Positions 16,237 to 24,115 of a stretch of 64,000 nt of DNA are shown here, one piece after another. Under the pieces are notes generated by a model. It was not told the origin of the DNA, did no database searches, and saw nothing but the letters and a program-made list of their open reading frames with translations. The DNA comes from DATMFV01 sp035555975. Its GTDB lineage: Bacteria > Verrucomicrobiota > Verrucomicrobiia > Chthoniobacterales > Chthoniobacteraceae. Every line of letters starts with the position of its first letter. Position 1 is the first letter of the stretch. The stretch lies in NCBI GenBank assembly GCA_035555975.1, contig DATMFV010000020.1:1-64000 (forward strand), written 5' to 3'. Position numbers and translations under genes: made by a program.

Positions 16237-17000
16237 GCGCCCTCCTTTCCCTTCAAGACTTTGCCGGAAACCCGATCAGGGTCTACGGATCGCCCGACTC
16301 TCCGCTCTTCGTCGCCGCTGATGTTTGCCGGGTGTTGGAAATCCAGAACGTCACCCAGGCCGTTGATCGTCTCGATGAAGATGAACGGTCTATGTTGAGC
16401 ATAGGGCGTCAGGGTGAAGCCAACGTCGTCACAGAATCGGGCCTCTATGCCCTCATTCTTCGATGCCGGGACGCGATGACGCCGGGAACTAACGCCCACC
16501 GCTTCCGCAAATGGGTCACGTCCGAAGTTCTCCCGGCGATCCGGCAGACGGGCCGTTACCAAGCCCAGCAAGCGCTTCCCGCCCCGCAACAGGCATTACC
16601 GGCCCCTCAACCGTCTATCGTCGATAGCGAACCCGTCAAGGAACTCTTCGCGCTCATGGCGAAGCTTCGGAAGGGCGGCGTGTCCCATGATGCCGCCGCC
16701 CAGGTCGCAAGCGAGATGGTCCGGTCAATGGCAAATCGTCGAGCGCAACAGGGGCGTGCGCCAAAGCCTCCGATGCTTCCGAAGCCGAAGCCGAAGCCTG
16801 ACTATGCCGCGCCGATGATCGAGATCGTTCGGGAGGCCGTACATATTACGTCGCTCGACCTGCTCGGTCTTTGGTGTCTGAAAACCGGTCGCGCTCGCTC
16901 GATGGGTTACCGCACGATCCAACAGCTACTCAAAGCTGGTCGGCTCAAGGTTACCGACGAGCACGGCCCCGGCTCGACCCGCATCATCGCCCTTCCGTAA
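16233..17000 (+). CDS. BRO-N domain phage antirepressor-like protein
   Basis: 255 residues. Residues about 10-110 are a BRO-N domain: GNPIRVYGSPDSPLFVAADV, CRVLEIQN, AVDRLDEDE, VVTESGLYALILRCRD, HRFRKWVTSEVLPAIRQTG. These domains bind DNA and occur in phage antirepressors. A proline/glutamine linker and a second region follow, ending in a winged-helix-like segment (YRTIQQLLKAGRLKVTDEHG). Its place at the front of the early genes fits a role in the lysis-lysogeny decision. The ATG overlaps the preceding small gene by 4 bases. Confidence 0.85.
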   Translation: MSALLSLQDFAGNPIRVYGSPDSPLFVAADVCRVLEIQNVTQAVDRLDEDERSMLSIGRQGEANVVTESGLYALILRCRDAMTPGTNAHRFRKWVTSEVLPAIRQTGRYQAQQALPAPQQALPAPQPSIVDSEPVKELFALMAKLRKGGVSHDAAAQVASEMVRSMANRRAQQGRAPKPPMLPKPKPKPDYAAPMIEIVREAVHITSLDLLGLWCLKTGRARSMGYRTIQQLLKAGRLKVTDEHGPGSTRIIALP

Positions 17001-17061
17001 GCCCCTCCTCTGAAAACCGTTCCCCGCGAGCAACAAGGCTCCCCCTCGCCCTGATCCCGCC

Positions 17062-17283
17062 ATGAATGACCATGCACGTGCACTATTGCAGGTAGCCAAG
17101 GAAAACCCGTGGCTGCAATTCAGCATGGCTGATCTCTCGGCTCTAATGGGCATCCCGAAGACAACCCTTGAGATGATGAACAAGACCGAAGACTCCCCCT
17201 TCGTTTCCGGGCGCTCTCGGCCTGAACGGGTGTCGGCATGGTTGGACAATCACCTTGGATGGAAGCCATCCGCAGAAAAGTAA
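17062..17283 (+). CDS. Hypothetical phage protein with a possible helix-turn-helix
   Basis: 73 residues. FSMADLSALMGIPKTTLEMM has the spacing of a helix-turn-helix, and the protein ends RVSAWLDNHLGWKPSAEK. It lies 61 bp after the BRO gene, in the region of early regulators. The family is not recognised. Confidence 0.55.
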   Translation: MNDHARALLQVAKENPWLQFSMADLSALMGIPKTTLEMMNKTEDSPFVSGRSRPERVSAWLDNHLGWKPSAEK

Positions 17284-17408
17284 GTCAACCCCTATTTCCA
17301 CCGATATTCACCCTATTTCCACCGATATTCACCCGTTTTTGCCTGATTTAGAAAAACAGCGAAAAAACCGGGCCTATAACAGAACCCAACGAAACGCAAA
17401 CCGCGCCA

Positions 17409-17597
17409 ATGAACGTAAAGAATTACCTGACAAAAAAAGATGTAGCCGCCCGCTTCGGCGTCTCTCTTCCAACGCTTGATAGCTGGATGAAGGCGCGAAG
17501 GATCGGACATCTCCGCATTGGCGGGCGCATCTACTTCACTGAACGCCATGTAGCTAACTTTGAGAAGCGCTGCGAAGTCGAACCCATTGCACTATGA
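17409..17597 (+). CDS. Excisionase/MerR-like small DNA-binding protein
   Basis: 62 residues. YLTKKDVAARFGVSLPTLDSW, then MKARRIGHLRIGGRIYFTER, is a typical excisionase-family (HTH_17) winged helix that reads a short DNA site. In this phage it is the best candidate for the directionality factor that works with the integrase at 13730-14863, although it is not next to it. Its TGA overlaps the start of the next gene (ATGA). Confidence 0.8.
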   Translation: MNVKNYLTKKDVAARFGVSLPTLDSWMKARRIGHLRIGGRIYFTERHVANFEKRCEVEPIAL

Positions 17598-17812
17598 ACA
17601 CAATCGAAACCGAAGAACTTAAATCAGTGTTCGCCGACCTGCTCGGCGAACCAAACGCAGAATGGAGGCTGGTCGAGCTTGTGACCGCATGGTCGAAGCG
17701 CACCGGCAAGCCCTTCCGTGATGGAAGCGCCCTTATCAACGGGATGTGGCGAAGCGGCGAGGTAGCAATCATCGGCCAGCGCGTCGAACTCATTAAGGGG
17801 GGAATCATCTGA
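17594..17812 (+). CDS. Hypothetical early phage protein
   Basis: 72 residues (TEELKSVFADLLGEPNAEWR, ending VAIIGQRVELIKGGII). It is coupled by 4-base overlap to the excisionase-like gene upstream, and its stop overlaps the next ATG by one base. A helical N-terminus and two strands resemble a small winged helix, but no family is recognised. Confidence 0.6.
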   Translation: MNTIETEELKSVFADLLGEPNAEWRLVELVTAWSKRTGKPFRDGSALINGMWRSGEVAIIGQRVELIKGGII

Positions 17813-18093
17813 TGCCTCACGAAGTTACCCTTCGCGCTCCTGTCTACGCCTTCCAGTGTTACGGCGTCCACGAAGCCAAGCAACTCGGGTTGATCGACTC
17901 ATGGGAGAGGCCAGGCACCCACGCGCCGGTGTCGACACAGTTCGAGCACGGCGAGGGCAAGCTCCTTCATGACTGGATTGCCAACATGCCGGACGCGATC
18001 CTTGTTGCGACGGCCCGCTACGGAATCACCGTCTATCGCCCGAAGAGCCGACTTTTGTCGGTTCCCGAAGAAGAGGAGGAAGGCAATGAATAG
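17812..18093 (+). CDS. Hypothetical early phage protein
   Basis: 93 residues starting MPHEVTLRAPVYAFQCYGVH and ending in an acidic run (VPEEEEEGNE). It is packed between overlapping genes in the early operon. No known domain is recognised. Confidence 0.6.
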   Translation: MPHEVTLRAPVYAFQCYGVHEAKQLGLIDSWERPGTHAPVSTQFEHGEGKLLHDWIANMPDAILVATARYGITVYRPKSRLLSVPEEEEEGNE

Positions 18094-18319
18094 TCAGGAG
18101 TTCGCCCTCTTCCGTTGGCACGGTAAAGACGATGGATTCGTTGAGTTCTTCGCGCCGATCACCCGCGACAACGGAATCACCTGGATTCATATTTCACGCG
18201 CCTTCGACTCCACCTTTGAAAGCATGAAGTCGCAAGCGACTCGAATCTATGAAGTCACGGGCTCTCTGGTCAGCCCAAAATCTTTCAAGCTTATCTATGA
18301 TTGTTCCCCTTCTCTTTAG
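18086..18319 (+). CDS. Hypothetical early phage protein
   Basis: 77 residues from the ATG at 18086 (MNSQEFALFRWHGKDDGFVE). It overlaps the preceding gene by 8 bases and the next by 23. A longer upstream frame exists but would overlap the previous gene throughout. Composition is mixed alpha/beta and no family is recognised. Confidence 0.55.
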   Translation: MNSQEFALFRWHGKDDGFVEFFAPITRDNGITWIHISRAFDSTFESMKSQATRIYEVTGSLVSPKSFKLIYDCSPSL

Positions 18320-18425
18320 CGCCTTCGCTTGGACCGCAATCGTGTTTTCCATTGGCTATTCAACCGGCAAGGGAAAGCGTCCCGCACAAAGGAAAATCTT
18401 CGAACCCTACTACTTCCGGGGCTAA
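18297..18425 (+). CDS. Small single-pass membrane protein
   Basis: 42 residues: MIVPLLFSAFAWTAIVFSIG forms one membrane segment, followed by a basic tail (KGKRPAQRKIFEPYYFRG). The ATG at 18297 overlaps the previous gene, and the stop is 17 bp before the nuclease start. Small membrane peptides like this are frequent in phage early regions. Its function is unknown. Confidence 0.5.
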   Translation: MIVPLLFSAFAWTAIVFSIGYSTGKGKRPAQRKIFEPYYFRG

Positions 18426-18442
18426 CAACCCAAACATCTCCC

Positions 18443-19495
18443 ATGTCTACACCTACCCCAATCAACCGCGCCCTTGCCTACTTGGATAGCTTGCCGGTGG
18501 ATCATGAGCTTGAAAAGGCCCGTGCTCTCATGGTCGGCTACGACCTTCGATGGTACAAAAAGTATCGCTTCTATAAGGTGATCGCGGTCGAGGAAGAATT
18601 TCGTTTTCCACTCCTCAACCCCGAAACCGAAGGGATGTCGAAGACCTTCGACGAGGGCGGGAAGATCGACGCGATCTTGCAGCACGAAGACAGCGGTCGC
18701 TACCTTGTGCTTGAGCATAAGACAACCGCCGAATCTGTCGCGCCCGATAGCGACTACTGGCACCGCTTGGCGATGGACACGCAAAGCAGCAAGTACATTC
18801 TCGCCCTCAAGCAAAGGGGGCTGGACGTCGGCAACCTGCTTCACGACGTCATTAAAAAGCCAGGATCGCGGCCCCGTCAAATTCCAATCCTCGATAGCGA
18901 CGGCGTCAAGATCGTGCTCGATGCCAACGGCGAGCGCGTGAAAACGAAGGACGGCAAGAAGTGGCGTGAGAGCGCCAGCACAGGCGACGGTTACGTTTTG
19001 CAGACCCGACAGGAAACCCCGGAAGAATACGGCGCACGGCTCGAAGAGGAAATCACCAGCAATCTCGACGACTACTTCGCGCAACGCGAGGTTCCCCGGC
19101 TCGACGCCGACTTGCTCGAATACATGGGCGACGCCTGGGCGCAGTCGCAACAGATTCTTCACTACCGGAGATTCAACCTCTGGCCCAGGAACCCGAGCGC
19201 GTGCTCTCTCTTTGGTCAGTGTGAGTTTTACGACCTTTGCACCGGGCGGGCGTCGGTCGACGGCATCCGCTTCCGCGAAAAGGGCCGCAAGCATAGTGAA
19301 CTTGAAATGGAAGAGGGCGAAAGGGAACTGTTGACGAACTCCCGTTTGACGGCTCTCCGCAAATGCGCTCGTTACCATTACCACCGCTACGAAAAGCCGA
19401 TTGAGCCGACGAAGGAAGAGAGCGAAGCGCTTCGGTTCGGAACGCTCATGCACAAGGCTTTTGAGATTTACTTTAAGTCGATGATGGTCGGCTAA
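18443..19495 (+). CDS. RecB-type PD-(D/E)XK nuclease with permuted order
   Basis: 350 residues from the ATG at 18443. The nuclease motif is GKIDAILQHEDSGRYLVLEH followed by K (D...EHK). A four-cysteine-type cluster segment CSLFGQCEFYDLC is further on, as in Fe-S-carrying phage and Cas4/AddB-like nucleases. The segment LTNSRLTALRKCARYHYHRY and ALRFGTLMHKAFEIYF normally opens this family, before the catalytic strands, but here it sits at the very C-terminus (about 295-347) and the frame then stops. The protein starts where the family's second quarter would start. So the order is permuted, or the gene is what remains of a tandem duplication. Its place before the Sak4/SSB genes suggests processing of DNA ends for recombination. 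Confidence 0.8.
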   Translation: MSTPTPINRALAYLDSLPVDHELEKARALMVGYDLRWYKKYRFYKVIAVEEEFRFPLLNPETEGMSKTFDEGGKIDAILQHEDSGRYLVLEHKTTAESVAPDSDYWHRLAMDTQSSKYILALKQRGLDVGNLLHDVIKKPGSRPRQIPILDSDGVKIVLDANGERVKTKDGKKWRESASTGDGYVLQTRQETPEEYGARLEEEITSNLDDYFAQREVPRLDADLLEYMGDAWAQSQQILHYRRFNLWPRNPSACSLFGQCEFYDLCTGRASVDGIRFREKGRKHSELEMEEGERELLTNSRLTALRKCARYHYHRYEKPIEPTKEESEALRFGTLMHKAFEIYFKSMMVG

Positions 19496-19757
19496 AGCTT
19501 TGATCCGGTCACGGGGTAAATAGTGCGCCGCTCGAAACGGTAGTCAACTCCATCGCCCGCCTCCGTAACCAAATAAAAGCGGGGCACCGGATCAATCTCT
19601 CATGGGTTAAGAAAGGAGGGTTATCTATATGTAAACTCAAATCGTGTCGGTGTTTTTCATGCTCCATAGCCTTTCCGGTGGGTGGTTAAACCGGACCTTT
19701 TTCCAATCTCTAAACGGCGTCCCTCGCGCCTGGCCCCCCGGCCCCTGCTTTACTGTT
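19496..19757 (+). other. Intergenic region with a strong ribosome site and ATG-TAA
   Basis: 262 bp between the nuclease and the next gene. AAGGAGGG at 19613-19620 is the strongest Shine-Dalgarno-like sequence noted in the early region. It is correctly spaced from an ATG at 19629 whose next codon is TAA, a minimal start-stop element. An open frame from GTG 19644 leads into the next gene, but its first 38 codons do not look protein-like. Nothing else is seen. Confidence 0.45.
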
Positions 19758-20066
19758 ATGTTTTCGGACCCAAACCCCGCACAATACGAAGTGCTTAAAC
19801 CCTACATCACGCCGCGCGTTCAAGAGCTTGTTCGCGGTCGGCTCCTGGAGGGGCTGCGGTTCTTCGACAAGCGCGTTCTCCGACCGGAGTACAGCCGCGC
19901 GGAGGTGAAGCTCGCGCTTCTCTTGATCCGAATCGCCAACCCTCAAGAAACACTGGTCACCGAAGAGTTCCGCATCTTGGAGCGCCTTCCCCAGATCAAC
20001 CCCACATCAAAACCAGCCCGGTCAACGGGCCGCAAGAACGTCAAATCACCTACCGAGGAACGGTAG
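19758..20066 (+). CDS. Hypothetical early phage protein
   Basis: 102 residues from the ATG at 19758 (MFSDPNPAQYEVLKPYITPR). It is helical and charged in the centre (VQELVRGRLLEGLRFFDKRV), with a basic disordered tail. The longer frame from GTG 19644 is possible. No family is recognised. Confidence 0.55.
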   Translation: MFSDPNPAQYEVLKPYITPRVQELVRGRLLEGLRFFDKRVLRPEYSRAEVKLALLLIRIANPQETLVTEEFRILERLPQINPTSKPARSTGRKNVKSPTEER

Positions 20067-20118
20067 CATCTTTGCTCCCTATGTCGGGGCGCAGAAACCC
20101 ACACTAACAAAGAACAAT

Positions 20119-20550
20119 ATGAACATCACAGCAACACAGCTCAAATACGCCAGGGAACGAATCTACCAGATCGCGGAGACGAAGACCCGGCGCTTCGTCA
20201 AGGCGCTCCCAACGGTCCCCGATTTCGACAGCGAAATTGAAAAGCTCATCGACTCCGGCACGGCGAAGCTTCGCGCCAAAGAGGCCATTCTTCGCGCCTA
20301 TCAGCAGTCGGGCCGTCGCTATATCGAGATTGAAAAGGTGTTCGATTTCGGCGACCTCAAAGAGCGATGCCAGGCCGCCGCCGACCTGCATCAATCGCAG
20401 AGGGAGCAGATCAAGCGGAAGGTCAACCGGTACGCAAACCGGATTATCGACGACCTCGTCACCGGCAAGCAAGCCGAACTGGACGTTGCTATTGAAGCAA
20501 TGCTCAAGCTGAACAGCGTCGACGTGACCAGCGAAGGGAGCGAAGAATAA
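20119..20550 (+). CDS. Hypothetical helical phage protein
   Basis: 143 residues, nearly all predicted helix with many charged residues (TQLKYARERIYQIAETKTRR, SQREQIKRKVNRYANRIIDD). Its stop overlaps the ATG of the Sak4-like gene (TAATG), so both are probably made together. Similar small helical genes precede recombinase genes in many phages. Its function is unknown. Confidence 0.65.
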   Translation: MNITATQLKYARERIYQIAETKTRRFVKALPTVPDFDSEIEKLIDSGTAKLRAKEAILRAYQQSGRRYIEIEKVFDFGDLKERCQAAADLHQSQREQIKRKVNRYANRIIDDLVTGKQAELDVAIEAMLKLNSVDVTSEGSEE

Positions 20551-21491
20551 TGAGCTACCTTTCAAAGATCAAGAAGGGCGCTGTCGACCTTCCCCCGCGC
20601 GTGGTCCTTTCCGGGCCGGAGGGAATCGGGAAATCTACCTTCGGAGCGAACGCGCCCGATCCCCTGTTCATCGCCGCCGAAGACGGCTTGACGGGTCTTG
20701 AACACATCAACCGGTTCACGCCGACCGACTACAAGGAACTTCTCGGGTTCCTTGACGACATGGAGGCAGACGCGAACGTCCCGTTTAAGACGCTGGTCCT
20801 CGATACTGTCGACTGGCTCGAACGTCTGATTCAGGGCCATTGTTGCAAGCGCGACAAGAAAGCCAACATCGAAGCCTACGGCTACGGGAAAGGCTATAAA
20901 ATCGTCGAGCCCGAACTGGTTGCTTTGCTGGCTCAACTCGACCGCATCCGGCACAAGCACAAGGTAGCGATCATTATCCTTTCGCACGTCCACATCAAAA
21001 ACCACACGCCTCCCGGCGGTGAGCCGTTCGACCGCTACGAAATGAAGGGGCACAAGGGCTTCACCGGCATCTTGCGCGAATGGCCCGACGCTTGCCTTTT
21101 CGCCGTCTACGAAACCTTCAAGACCGAAGACGACGACGGCCACAAGAAGGTGATCGGCGGTGATCGCATCATGCATACCAGTTGGGCTCCCGGCTGGGAC
21201 GCGAAGAATCGCTACAACCTGCCGGAAATCCTCCCGCTCGACAAGGATCGCGGTTTCTTCGCCTTCCTGGAAGCGGTTGACGAGCATCGCAACCAGCCGG
21301 TCGTCAAGCCGACGAAGGAAGAGCTTTGCGACCAGATCAAGAACCTTCTCCCCCTCGCCACCTTCGCCAGCGAGGAAGACAAAGCCAAGGCAATCGCCTG
21401 GGCGGAAACCCTCGACAGTCAGCCAGTCGAGAAACTCGAAAGCGGGCTTAAATGGCTGCAAGCCCAGGTCGATAAAGAAGAAGAATCATGA
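20550..21491 (+). CDS. Sak4-like RecA-fold ATPase, single-strand annealing recombinase
   Basis: 313 residues. Walker A is GPEGIGKSTF (about 22-31) in PPRVVLSGPEGIGKST. A Walker B-like strand is FKTLVLDTVDWLE, and IIILSHVHIK follows in the place of the sensor strand. This is the AAA_24-type phage NTP-binding protein pattern, whose best known members are Sak4 annealing proteins that work with a phage SSB. The SSB-like gene follows with a 4-base overlap, and the RecB-type nuclease lies upstream, completing a recombination set. C-terminal residues from about 255 form an extra helical part. Confidence 0.85.
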   Translation: MSYLSKIKKGAVDLPPRVVLSGPEGIGKSTFGANAPDPLFIAAEDGLTGLEHINRFTPTDYKELLGFLDDMEADANVPFKTLVLDTVDWLERLIQGHCCKRDKKANIEAYGYGKGYKIVEPELVALLAQLDRIRHKHKVAIIILSHVHIKNHTPPGGEPFDRYEMKGHKGFTGILREWPDACLFAVYETFKTEDDDGHKKVIGGDRIMHTSWAPGWDAKNRYNLPEILPLDKDRGFFAFLEAVDEHRNQPVVKPTKEELCDQIKNLLPLATFASEEDKAKAIAWAETLDSQPVEKLESGLKWLQAQVDKEEES

Positions 21492-22006
21492 GCAAATACA
21501 TTGATGCAGTCGGTAGCTTTCGCTGCCGCGTAGTTGAGCCGGAAGCAGGTTGGCTCGGGGAAACCGAAAAGGGAACGCCCTTTATTCGTATCCCGCTGAC
21601 GGTTTCCGATGAAGAGAGCGACCAGAACGGAAACACGATCATCTACCAAGCCTACCTTTCCGACGCGGCTATCGACCGCACGGTCAAAGACTTGACGGAG
21701 GTCTTCGGATGGGACGGCGATCTGCAAGCGCTGGTGTCGGGCAACGCAACCTTTACCGACATGGAATGTGTGATCGTCACGGAAAGCGAGACCTACGAAG
21801 GGAAAGAGCGCATCCGCGTCAAGTTCCTCAACTCGATTCACCGGACGGCCCCGAAGCTTGATCAAGCGAAGGTTAATAGCCTTCTCGCCAAGCTGAACAG
21901 CCGCACGAAGGCTGTTGCAAAAGCGGCGGGCGGTTCGTCACCAGCGAAGCCCGCCGCGAAAGCTCCACCGAAGCCAGCGCCCGAGAAAGTCGACGCGCCC
22001 TTCTAA
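21488..22006 (+). CDS. Phage single-stranded DNA-binding-like protein
   Basis: 172 residues. Residues 1-125 are beta-rich (GSFRCRVVEPEAGWLGETEK, TPFIRIPLTVSD, CVIVTESETYEGKERIRVKF), consistent with an OB fold. The tail is alanine/proline/lysine-rich and ends KVDAPF, which resembles the acidic D-x-P-F tip by which bacterial SSBs recruit partners. It overlaps the Sak4-like gene by 4 bases; such SSBs act with Sak4 in strand annealing. Confidence 0.7.
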   Translation: MSKYIDAVGSFRCRVVEPEAGWLGETEKGTPFIRIPLTVSDEESDQNGNTIIYQAYLSDAAIDRTVKDLTEVFGWDGDLQALVSGNATFTDMECVIVTESETYEGKERIRVKFLNSIHRTAPKLDQAKVNSLLAKLNSRTKAVAKAAGGSSPAKPAAKAPPKPAPEKVDAPF

Positions 22007-22034
22007 CCAACAACCAGAAAACCAGCATAGCAAT

Positions 22035-22712
22035 ATGAACGCTGAATTGCCTACAAGCACGATTGAAAGGAAGAACCTTGAATACAGGTTCACAAACGAC
22101 GAACTTCTCGGGATCGCGAAGAAGGCCGCCGAAGAGCAGACCCGCCTCAAGTCTCTTGAGGAGTCAAAGAAGATGGTCATGGACGAATGGAAGGCGAAGC
22201 TTTCCGCGTGCCAAGCCGAAATCACCAACCTTTCCAACAAGGTTTCTTCCGGCATTGAATACCGGGACTACGATTGCCCGGTCGTCTACAACGAACCCCG
22301 CAAGGGCTTCAAGACCTGCTACCACCCGGAGACCCGCGAAGTCGTCTATGTCAAGGAAATGACCCAGGGCGAAGTTGATAAGACTTCCCAGGCCGTCCTG
22401 GACTTTGACGCCGATTCCGAAGCCACCCAAACGCCGAGCGACGGCGACGCCGAGAGCGGTTCCGGTGCTTCATTCGACGTGCTGGCAGGTCCGCCCGAAG
22501 AGCCAGCGCAAGAAGAGGCCGAAGCCAAAGCCGAACCCGACCAGGCTCCCGAGCCGGAACCGGAACCGGAGGCCCCGGCGGAAGAGCCTGAATCGAAGCC
22601 GACGCCGAAGAAGCCGAAGCGCACGCGCAAGCCGAAGGCGAAGCCCGACGCTGCCCCCGCTCCGGAGGAAGAGCCCGAAGAGGAGCAGGAAGAGATTCCC
22701 GGCGCTCCCTAG
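22035..22712 (+). CDS. Hypothetical phage protein with acidic Pro/Glu tail and in-frame amber
   Basis: 225 residues from the ATG at 22035 to TAG at 22710-22712. Residues 1-115 are helical then beta (LEYRFTNDELLGIAKKAAEE, coiled-coil region, RDYDCPVVYNEPRKGFKTCY). From about 120 the protein is a long Pro/Glu/Ala/Lys-rich disordered tail. After the amber codon the same frame stays open for 21 codons of the same kind (GVEVIDEEPEDLDENPAPPF, then A) before TAA at 22776-22778. The extended end resembles an SSB-type tip. Either a recent nonsense mutation shortened the tail, or the TAG is read through. Confidence 0.7.
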   Translation: MNAELPTSTIERKNLEYRFTNDELLGIAKKAAEEQTRLKSLEESKKMVMDEWKAKLSACQAEITNLSNKVSSGIEYRDYDCPVVYNEPRKGFKTCYHPETREVVYVKEMTQGEVDKTSQAVLDFDADSEATQTPSDGDAESGSGASFDVLAGPPEEPAQEEAEAKAEPDQAPEPEPEPEAPAEEPESKPTPKKPKRTRKPKAKPDAAPAPEEEPEEEQEEIPGAP

Positions 22713-22778
22713 GGTGTCGAGGTCATCGACGAAGAACCCGAAGACCTCGACGAGAACCCGGCCCCTCCGTTCGCCTAA
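22713..22778 (+). other. In-frame tail after the amber codon
   Basis: 21 sense codons in frame with 22035-22712, ending in TAA. It is acidic and proline-rich like the preceding tail, with the end NPAPPFA. There is no new start codon or ribosome site, so it could be made only by readthrough, or before a mutation created the TAG. Confidence 0.5.
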
Positions 22779-22826
22779 CCATCCACCCCGGCAAGGTCCG
22801 ATCCCTTGTCACTTCCTTTCCTATTT

Positions 22827-23285
22827 ATGATTCAATTTTTCATTCCCGGCCACCCTCCCCGCGTCACGAAGCAAATGAAGAAGATCATCTTCTCCCGTGG
22901 CCGCGTCATGCACATCGACACCCCTGAACTCAAGGAAGCGACCGCCTTCCTCCAAGAAAAGATGCTACCCTTTCGCCCCAGGACTCCGCTTGTCGGGCCG
23001 TTGAAGCTCATCGCCGTTTGGGTCTTCCCGCACCTCAAGGGCGCTGGCAAGTCCACTCGCGAAAGCATCATCTACAAAGACACCGCGCCTGACCTGGGCA
23101 ACATGGAAAAGCTCTTCGCTGACGTCATGCAGCGCATGGGATTCTTTGCGAACGACGGCCAGATTGCTTGTGAGCCGCTGGTGAAGGTCTGGGGGCCGAA
23201 GCCAGGGATCGCGGTCTCTGTCAGCGAAATGACCGGCCCGGTCGAAGAATGGGTGACTGATCTGATTGAGGAGGTTGTACGATGA
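22827..23285 (+). CDS. rusA: RusA-family Holliday junction resolvase
   Basis: 152 residues from the ATG at 22827 (MIQFFIPGHPPRVTKQMKKI). The family pattern is clear: N-terminal beta strand with PGHPPRVT, a basic region, then KDTAPDLGNMEKLFADVMQRMG, with the conserved aspartates (D-x-x-N-x-x-K) that bind metal, and FANDGQIACEPLVKVWG with the second acidic motif. RusA cuts Holliday junctions arising in phage recombination. A start at 22806 is possible but less family-like. The stop overlaps the next gene by 4 bases. Confidence 0.9.
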   Translation: MIQFFIPGHPPRVTKQMKKIIFSRGRVMHIDTPELKEATAFLQEKMLPFRPRTPLVGPLKLIAVWVFPHLKGAGKSTRESIIYKDTAPDLGNMEKLFADVMQRMGFFANDGQIACEPLVKVWGPKPGIAVSVSEMTGPVEEWVTDLIEEVVR

Positions 23286-24115
23286 AACTTTCCGTTCCCT
23301 ACCGCTACCTTAACGCGCTGGCCCGATTCTGCCGGGACGGTCGGAGCCGACCGGTTCTTTCCGGGATTCTTGTCGAGGCAACCGACACCGATGTTTTCCT
23401 TGTCTCCACCGATGGCATTAGGCTCGGAGTCATTTCGATGCCGGTCGAAGAAGCCCTTTGCGACGACACCGACGAAACGGGGAGCTTCATTATTCCGAAG
23501 TTGCTTGTCGAACAGCTTCGGTCACTCGATGGAGACGCAGCTACCGCCAAGCTGAAGATCAAGGGAGACAAGGTCTCCATCACGATGACGTTGCCTTACG
23601 ATCATTTTGGCTGCACTAGCTTTGGGAAATTGATCAACGGGAACTTTCCGGCATGGCGTGGCGTGTTTACTCCCTTTTCAACCGAGCCCATCGGCACCAC
23701 TGTTGTTGATCCGGTCTATATGAGGAGCTTCGGCAAGGTCGGGGCGATCCTGCAAGCCAAAGGGCAATGCCGGGGGATGGTTGTCTCCAGGCTCAAGCCT
23801 GACGCCTATTGGGACAAGGGCGAATCGCCGGTGGTGTTCCGGTTTACGCATACCCCCAGCTTCGTCGGGTTGCTCATGCCGATGAAGAGCGATAGCCCAG
23901 ACATCAACGTCAATGCGGTCGCTACCCTGCCGGGTTGGGTCAGGCCAGAAGTCGCCGAGCGCTGGGGTGATCGAGTCTGGATCGTTCCGCCGGGCGCTCG
24001 CATCTTCCATCTCAAGCGGCAAGAGTGGATCGACGCCCCCGGCGTCGGCGAGCCATCGGGTCGGGGGATTCTCTACCGGGTTCCCGTTGGCGTGGAAAGC
24101 GAGGCGGCGAAATGA
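23282..24115 (+). CDS. DNA sliding-clamp-like protein (DnaN-like)
   Basis: 277 residues. LNALARFCRDGRSRPVLSGI, LVEATDTDVFLVSTDGIRLG and FIIPKLLVEQLRS follow the pattern of a bacterial beta-clamp domain (R-P-x-L-x-x-I and A-T-D..R). KLKIKGDKVSITM and GKLINGNFPAWRGVF resemble the G-x-FPd-W motif of the same fold. Only about two clamp domains fit the length, against three in host DnaN. It would tether the replication machinery to DNA. No DNA polymerase gene is in the phage, so it may load host polymerase or redirect it. The match is fairly clear by eye but needs a structure-based search. Confidence 0.65.
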   Translation: MKLSVPYRYLNALARFCRDGRSRPVLSGILVEATDTDVFLVSTDGIRLGVISMPVEEALCDDTDETGSFIIPKLLVEQLRSLDGDAATAKLKIKGDKVSITMTLPYDHFGCTSFGKLINGNFPAWRGVFTPFSTEPIGTTVVDPVYMRSFGKVGAILQAKGQCRGMVVSRLKPDAYWDKGESPVVFRFTHTPSFVGLLMPMKSDSPDINVNAVATLPGWVRPEVAERWGDRVWIVPPGARIFHLKRQEWIDAPGVGEPSGRGILYRVPVGVESEAAK

